Below are positions 59,986-64,000 of a stretch of 64,000 bases of DNA, in pieces; the first letter of the stretch is position 1; the number at the start of each line of letters is the position of its first letter. Both the position numbers and the translations under genes were made by a program. A model generated the notes under the pieces. The model was given only the letters and a program-made list of their open reading frames with translations. It did not search any database and had not been told where the DNA came from. Origin of the DNA: Microbacterium testaceum (GTDB lineage Bacteria; Actinomycetota; Actinomycetes; Actinomycetales; Microbacteriaceae); assembly GCF_029761935.1 (NCBI RefSeq), contig NZ_CP121699.1, positions 1 to 64,000 on the forward strand, written 5' to 3'.

Positions 59986-60534
59986 TCAGGCGGTCTGGCC
60001 GGAGTGCTTTCCTTCGGCGACCTCTTCGACGAGCTTCGCGTTGAACGCGGGCAGGTCATCGGGGTTGCGGCTCGAGACCAAGCCCTGGTCGACGTGCACC
60101 TCTTCGTCGACCCAGGTGGCACCGGCGTTGCGCAGGTCGGTCTGCAGCGTGGGGTAGCTCGTGAGCGTGCGGCCCTTGAGCACGTCGGCCTCGGTGAGGA
60201 TCCATCCGCCGTGGCAGATGACGGCGACCGGCTTGTGCTGGTCGAAGAAGCCACGGGTGAACGACACGGCGTCCTTCACGATGCGGATGTCGTCGGCGTT
60301 CTGCACGCCGCCGGGGAGCACGAGGGCGTCGAAGTCGCCCGCCGAGGCGCCGGAGACGGAGAGGTCGACCTTCTGCTCGTGGCCCTTCTCGCCGCTGATG
60401 CTGTCGTCGTTCGGCGAGACGAGGACCGCCTCGGCTCCGGCGGAGGTCACGGCCTCCCACGGGCTGGTCAGCTCGCTGTCTTCGAATCCGTCGGTGGCGA
60501 GGAACGCGATGCGCTTTCCGGTGAGGTCGGTCAT
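59986..60534 (-). CDS. DJ-1/PfpI family protein
   Basis: 182 residues, class I glutamine-amidotransferase-like fold. The nucleophile Cys is in AVICHGGWIL (about 103-112; elbow C-H-G-G), with the partner Glu in FEDSELTSPWEA. The family includes proteases, deglycases and chaperones (PfpI/YhbO group); this one looks closest to the YhbO-type stress proteins. Start ATG 60534 behind GAAGGG. Confidence 0.92.
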   Translation of the reverse strand: MTDLTGKRIAFLATDGFEDSELTSPWEAVTSAGAEAVLVSPNDDSISGEKGHEQKVDLSVSGASAGDFDALVLPGGVQNADDIRIVKDAVSFTRGFFDQHKPVAVICHGGWILTEADVLKGRTLTSYPTLQTDLRNAGATWVDEEVHVDQGLVSSRNPDDLPAFNAKLVEEVAEGKHSGQTA

Positions 60535-60663
60535 GGGAAGCCCTTCTTTCTCGATCGGGGGTGCTTCCACGCTAAGAACCGGGCGAGACGGAGAGACGGG
60601 GGTTGCGGATGCCGGACCCCGGCGTTAGCGGAATCGCGCGGCCCCCGCGCTCGCGCGCAGGCG

Positions 60664-60669
60664 TAGCAT
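60664..60669 (+). promoter_or_regulatory. -10 box of the Cys-tail peptide gene
   Basis: TAGCAT, 7 bases before ATG 60677; leaderless layout like other genes in this window. Confidence 0.5.
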
Positions 60670-60676
60670 GGAGCGC

Positions 60677-60817
60677 ATGTCCGCTGACACCACCTCTGAC
60701 ACCACCGCCGCGTCGAAGCCGCTGATCGCGCTGCTCAACGCTCCCGGTGTCGAGACCGACACCACAGAGAAGCCTTCCGCGTCGCAGTGCTGCGGCGGCG
60801 GTTCCTGCTCGCTCTGA
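60677..60817 (+). CDS. 46-residue peptide with CCGGGSC tail, unrecognised
   Basis: A short frame with a Thr/Ser/Ala-rich N-terminus, a hydrophobic patch PLIALLNAPGVE and the ending SASQCCGGGSCSL. The frame also opens at ATG 60668 (three codons more). The leaderless -10 and the Cys-Gly tail make it more than a chance frame. CCGGGSC tails suggest metal binding or a modified/thioester chemistry; no function can be claimed. Confidence 0.55.
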   Translation: MSADTTSDTTAASKPLIALLNAPGVETDTTEKPSASQCCGGGSCSL

Positions 60818-61111
60818 TTCAGTCCTGGTGCGTGTCGCGCTCGCCGCAGTGCGCGCTCTGACGCTGTGCCGGCGCTTGTCGTAATGATTTCGCGCCGTGG
60901 CTTATCGCTCTGACTTCAGCCAGCGCTTGTCACGCTGACCGCACGCTTCGCGTATCGCATCGACGCCGCGCCGGCGCGTGCCTCAGTGCGGGGCCGCCTA
61001 GGACGAAGACGTATCCGGGCGGCTGCAGACCCTCCGCCCGTCCCGGTTCGGGGAGCTCTGCCGTGTCTCGCAAGACCGGGCGGGCGCGGGCGCGCCCACC
61101 CGGTGCGGAAG
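60818..61111. other. non-coding interval
   Basis: About 290 bases with no plausible gene. CGCTTGTC recurs (about 60872, 60925) and GCTCTGAC/GCTGAC-like words repeat. A GC-rich imperfect hairpin (61074-61105, ACCGGGC...CACCCGGT) lies just past the MFS stop codon and may be its terminator. Confidence 0.5.
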
Positions 61112-62602
61112 TCAGTGTGCGGCGACGGGCGCGTCGGCGTCTTCGGCCTCCGCCGGCTTGCGGACGAAGCACGCGAGGACGACCGCTGCGGTGGCGATGA
61201 CCGCGCCGACGATGAACGAGGCGTGGACGCCCGACGCGACGGCTCCGGCCTGATCGACACCACCGGCGAGAGCGGCGCTGGAGAACACGGTCATGATCGC
61301 CACGAAACCGGCCGTACCCGCCGCGCCGGCCACCTGCTGCGCGGTGCCCACCACGGCACTGCCGTGCGAGTACAACCGGCGGGGGAGCGAGCCGAGCGCG
61401 GAGGTCATCAGCGGCGTGAAGACGAGGCCCAGCCCGAGGTTGAGGGCGAGGTACACCGTCACGATCCACCAGATGGGCGTGTCTTGACCGAAAGTGAGCG
61501 CCATCGTCCACAGCACCGCGGCCGCGATCAGCATGCCGGGGATGACGAGCGGGGTCGGCCCGAAGCGGTCGAAGAGGCGGCCGACGATCGGGGCCATCAC
61601 GCCCATGAGCACGCCACCCGGAAGCAGCATGAGACCCACCGTGAGGCTGCTGAGGCCGAGCGCCTGCTGCAGGAAGATCGGCAGCAGGATGAGCGAGCCG
61701 AAGAGCGCGGCCATCACGATCGCGACCAGGGGCACCGCGAGACGGAACGACGAGCTCTGGAAGACGCGCAAATCGAGAAGAGCGGAGTCGGAGCGCTGCA
61801 GGCGGAGCTGACGGATCACGAAGACGGTGACGAAGACCGCGCCGACGGCGAGGGGGATCCACACGGGAACGGACGAGTGTCCGGACGCCGATTCGCCGAT
61901 GGCACTGAGGCCGTAGACGAGACCGCCGAAGCCGATCGCCGACAGGACCACGGAGAGCACGTCGAATCGCGCGTCGGGACGGGTCTGGGTGACGTTGCGG
62001 ACCCAGCGCGCGCCGAGCGCGATGGCCACGAGGGCGATCGGGAGGATGAGCCAGAAGATCGCGTGCCAGGTGAGAGCCGACATGATGAGGCCGGACACGG
62101 TCGGGCCGACCGCGGGAGCGACGGCGATGACGATCGTGACGACGCCCATGACCCGACCGCGCTTGTTCGCGGGGACCAGGTTCAGGACGGTGGTGAACAG
62201 CAACGGCATCATGACGCCCGTGCCCATCGCCTGGACGATGCGGCCCGCGAGCAGGACGCCGAAGGCCGGAGCGAGTGCGGCGACGAGGGTACCGAGAGCG
62301 AAGACGCCCATTGCGCTGAAGAAGACGAAGCGGATGGGGAAGCGCTCGAGGAGGAAGCCGGTCAGGGGGATGACGACGGCCATCGTCAACAGGAACGCCG
62401 AAGTGAGCCACTGTCCGGTGGCGGCGCTCACGCCGAAGTCGGCCATGATCGCGGGCAGAGCGACGGACATCGTGGTCTCGTTGAGGATGACGACGAACGC
62501 GGCGACGACGAGCAGAGCGATGACGGGGCCCGGGCGGGGCGCGGGCGCCGCGGGTGCGGCGGCGTGGGGTCGGGAGACGGGAACGGTGCCGGTGGCGGCC
62601 AT
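61112..62602 (-). CDS. MFS exporter, DHA2 (EmrB/QacA) family
   Basis: 496 residues with 14 predicted membrane helices. TM1 contains the family motif VILNETTMSVALPAI (about 38-52, motif D1-like), TM2-3 loop LLERFPIRFVFFSAMG, TM5 motif C-like VAPAVGPTVSGLIM. These exporters remove drugs, quaternary amines or organic cations. Start ATG 62602 with AAAGGA upstream; the longer frame to 62749 has no domain sequence. Divergent from the ABC exporter gene. Confidence 0.93.
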   Translation of the reverse strand: MAATGTVPVSRPHAAAPAAPAPRPGPVIALLVVAAFVVILNETTMSVALPAIMADFGVSAATGQWLTSAFLLTMAVVIPLTGFLLERFPIRFVFFSAMGVFALGTLVAALAPAFGVLLAGRIVQAMGTGVMMPLLFTTVLNLVPANKRGRVMGVVTIVIAVAPAVGPTVSGLIMSALTWHAIFWLILPIALVAIALGARWVRNVTQTRPDARFDVLSVVLSAIGFGGLVYGLSAIGESASGHSSVPVWIPLAVGAVFVTVFVIRQLRLQRSDSALLDLRVFQSSSFRLAVPLVAIVMAALFGSLILLPIFLQQALGLSSLTVGLMLLPGGVLMGVMAPIVGRLFDRFGPTPLVIPGMLIAAAVLWTMALTFGQDTPIWWIVTVYLALNLGLGLVFTPLMTSALGSLPRRLYSHGSAVVGTAQQVAGAAGTAGFVAIMTVFSSAALAGGVDQAGAVASGVHASFIVGAVIATAAVVLACFVRKPAEAEDADAPVAAH

Positions 62603-62783
62603 GACGAGGTCCTTTACGTGCGGGGGGCTTCGTGGCGTCACGGAGGGCGACTGCGAGGGTGACAACGGAGGTGCGGCCCGGGTTATTCCGACGGCGGGTC
62701 CACGGATCGGAGGAGACCCGCTCGCGACCCTATCGGGTGCCCCCGACATCGCCGGAGCCGGAGCCGGTGTCGGTGGTCGGACG

Positions 62784-62789
62784 TAGGCT
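62784..62789 (+). promoter_or_regulatory. -10 box of the ABC exporter gene
   Basis: TAGGCT, 7 bases before ATG 62797; leaderless layout. Confidence 0.45.
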
Positions 62790-62796
62790 GACGATC

Positions 62797-64000
62797 ATGA
62801 GCATGGGGATGGGCGGGAGTATGTTCCGCGGCGTGGATGCCAAGGTGCAGCGCCGTCGCAACGCGCAGGCCCCGCGCGTGGCCCACCTCGGTCGCCGCGT
62901 CGTCGACCTGTTCCGGCCCTACCGCGGTCGCATCGTCTTCACCGCGCTCCTCGTCGTGGTGGGCGCGGCCGTCGCCGTCGTCCCGCCGCTGCTGGTGCAG
63001 CGGATCTTCGACGACGCGTTGTTCCCCGTCGACGGGTCGAGCCCCGACCTCTCACTGCTCGCCTTCCTGGTCAGCATCATGATCGGACTCTTCCTGGTCT
63101 CGGCAGCCCTCAACGTGGGCCAGACCTGGCTCACCGCCACGGTCGGCAACCGGGTCACCGGAGATCTGCGCACGCGCCTGTTCGATCACCTCCAAGACAT
63201 GGAGCTCGGCTTCTTCACCCGCACCAAGACGGGCGTCATCCAGTCTCGTCTGCAGAACGACGTCGGCGGTGTCTCGGGCGTGCTGACGAACACGGTCACG
63301 AGCATCCTCGGAAACGCCGTGACGGTCATCGCGTCGCTGGTGGCGATGATCCTCATCGACTGGCGACTGACCCTGATCGCGGTCGCGCTCATGCCCTTCC
63401 TCCTCTTCGTGCAACGCCGCGTGGGCCAGGTGCGCGCGCGCATCGCGGGCGAGACGCAGGAGTCGCTGTCGGAGCTGTCGGCGATCACGCAAGAGACCCT
63501 GAGCGTCTCCGGCATCCTGCTGTCGAAGTCGTTCAACCGCCAACGCACGGAATCCGCCCGCTTCGACGCCGAGAACGACAATCAGGTCCGTCTGCAGGTG
63601 CGCCGGGCCATGAGCGGCCAGGGCTTCTTCGCCGTGGTTCAAGTGATCATGTCGAGTGTTCCCGCGGTCATCTACCTCGTCGCGGGGTACCTCATCGGAG
63701 GCGGCGCGGGAGCGATCACGGCCGGAACAATCGTGGCGTTCACCACCGTGCAGGCTCGGTTGCTCATGCCGTTGATGGGGCTCATGCGCGTCGCGCTCGA
63801 CGTGCAGACCTCGTCGGCGTTGTTCGCCCGCATCTTCGAGTACCTCGACCTGCGTCCCGCGATCGTCGACGAGCCCGACGCGCGGCCCGTCTCGGCCGCT
63901 CCGGGACCGGTGGGGCGCATCGAGTTCCGTGACGTCGAGTTTCGCTACCCCGACGCCCCCGCGCAGGCGCGGCCCACCCTCGACGGTGTCTCGTTTACGG
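62797..64000 (+). CDS. ABC exporter, fused TMD-NBD (partial, runs off the window)
   Basis: The first 401 residues of a half-size exporter. Six membrane helices fill about 40-340 with the expected coupling-helix region (TRTKTGVIQSRLQNDVGGVSG). The ATPase domain begins near 370 (IEFRDVEFRYP), and the window ends at LDGVSFT before Walker A. It is of the MdlB/MsbA type, exporting lipids, drugs or peptides; the substrate is unknown. The N-terminal Met/Gly-rich segment MSMGMGGSMFRG is common in actinobacterial members of this type. Confidence 0.93.
   Translation, partial: MSMGMGGSMFRGVDAKVQRRRNAQAPRVAHLGRRVVDLFRPYRGRIVFTALLVVVGAAVAVVPPLLVQRIFDDALFPVDGSSPDLSLLAFLVSIMIGLFLVSAALNVGQTWLTATVGNRVTGDLRTRLFDHLQDMELGFFTRTKTGVIQSRLQNDVGGVSGVLTNTVTSILGNAVTVIASLVAMILIDWRLTLIAVALMPFLLFVQRRVGQVRARIAGETQESLSELSAITQETLSVSGILLSKSFNRQRTESARFDAENDNQVRLQVRRAMSGQGFFAVVQVIMSSVPAVIYLVAGYLIGGGAGAITAGTIVAFTTVQARLLMPLMGLMRVALDVQTSSALFARIFEYLDLRPAIVDEPDARPVSAAPGPVGRIEFRDVEFRYPDAPAQARPTLDGVSFT

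Noticed and set aside
57297..60254. 985-residue minus-strand frame opposite the flotillin and Fpg/Nei genes
   Set aside because: Repetitive Asp/Val/Gly/Arg composition is typical of an antisense shadow of GC-rich genes; the plus strand carries recognisable families with ribosome-binding sites.

Overview
The window is high-GC actinobacterial chromosome. The 16S rRNA sequence, the gene set and the codon usage all suggest Microbacteriaceae, most likely Microbacterium; this is inferred from the sequence, not from a database search. There is no phage, insertion sequence, transposase or CRISPR array. The content is a chromosomal housekeeping stretch with a few lineage-specific genes.

Layout. 1-5740 is one complete rrn operon (16S-23S-5S, no tRNA in the spacer) ending in a strong hairpin terminator. 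5926-11535 holds a gamma-carbonic-anhydrase-like protein, PEP carboxylase (minus), MazG and HisRS. 11599-14028 is a divergent XRE-type regulator and MFS exporter pair with a clear palindromic operator between them. 14138-18051 holds a GDSL hydrolase, a CtaG-like membrane protein, an O-methyltransferase and enolase. 18214-22146 is a tightly packed run: FtsB/DivIC, DUF501, a subtilisin-like membrane-anchored protease and type II NADH dehydrogenase. A tRNA with anticodon UAA but no long variable arm follows at 22433. 22616-29477 holds LemA, an AlkX/YcaQ-type glycosylase, an AI-2E-family permease, threonine ammonia-lyase, GreA and hemolysin III. 29601-31993 is undecaprenyl-PP synthase and a PIN-PhoH protein. 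32330-38807 is a long minus-strand block (xseA, xseB, DUF4245, beta carbonic anhydrase, fumC, histidine kinase, response regulator) with overlapping genes. 38947-49559 holds IspH, DUF6264, an ECF sigma/anti-sigma pair, MOSC protein, class II aldolase, GlpX, RmuC, an exonuclease, a methyltransferase and YchF. 49766-55538 is the least familiar part: several unrecognised membrane proteins, a DUF4279 protein, an ADP-ribosylglycohydrolase, a lipoprotein and a D,D-carboxypeptidase. 55691-64000 holds CsbD, aldose epimerase, flotillin, a Fpg/Nei glycosylase, a DJ-1/PfpI protein, a 46-residue Cys-tailed peptide, an MFS exporter and a truncated ABC exporter.

Metabolic logic: enolase, fructose-bisphosphate aldolase and GlpX fructose-bisphosphatase lie in one window with PEP carboxylase, fumarase and two carbonic-anhydrase-type proteins, so glycolysis/gluconeogenesis and anaplerosis are well represented. 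DNA repair and nucleotide hygiene are also represented (AlkX-like, Fpg/Nei, XseAB, RmuC, MazG).

Two signals run across the whole window. First, many genes start 6-8 bases after a TANNNT -10 box, the layout of leaderless transcripts. Second, the heptamer GGATGCC/GGCATCC is far commoner than base composition predicts and forces otherwise avoided codons (GAT, GCA). I rate the second as the most interesting observation.
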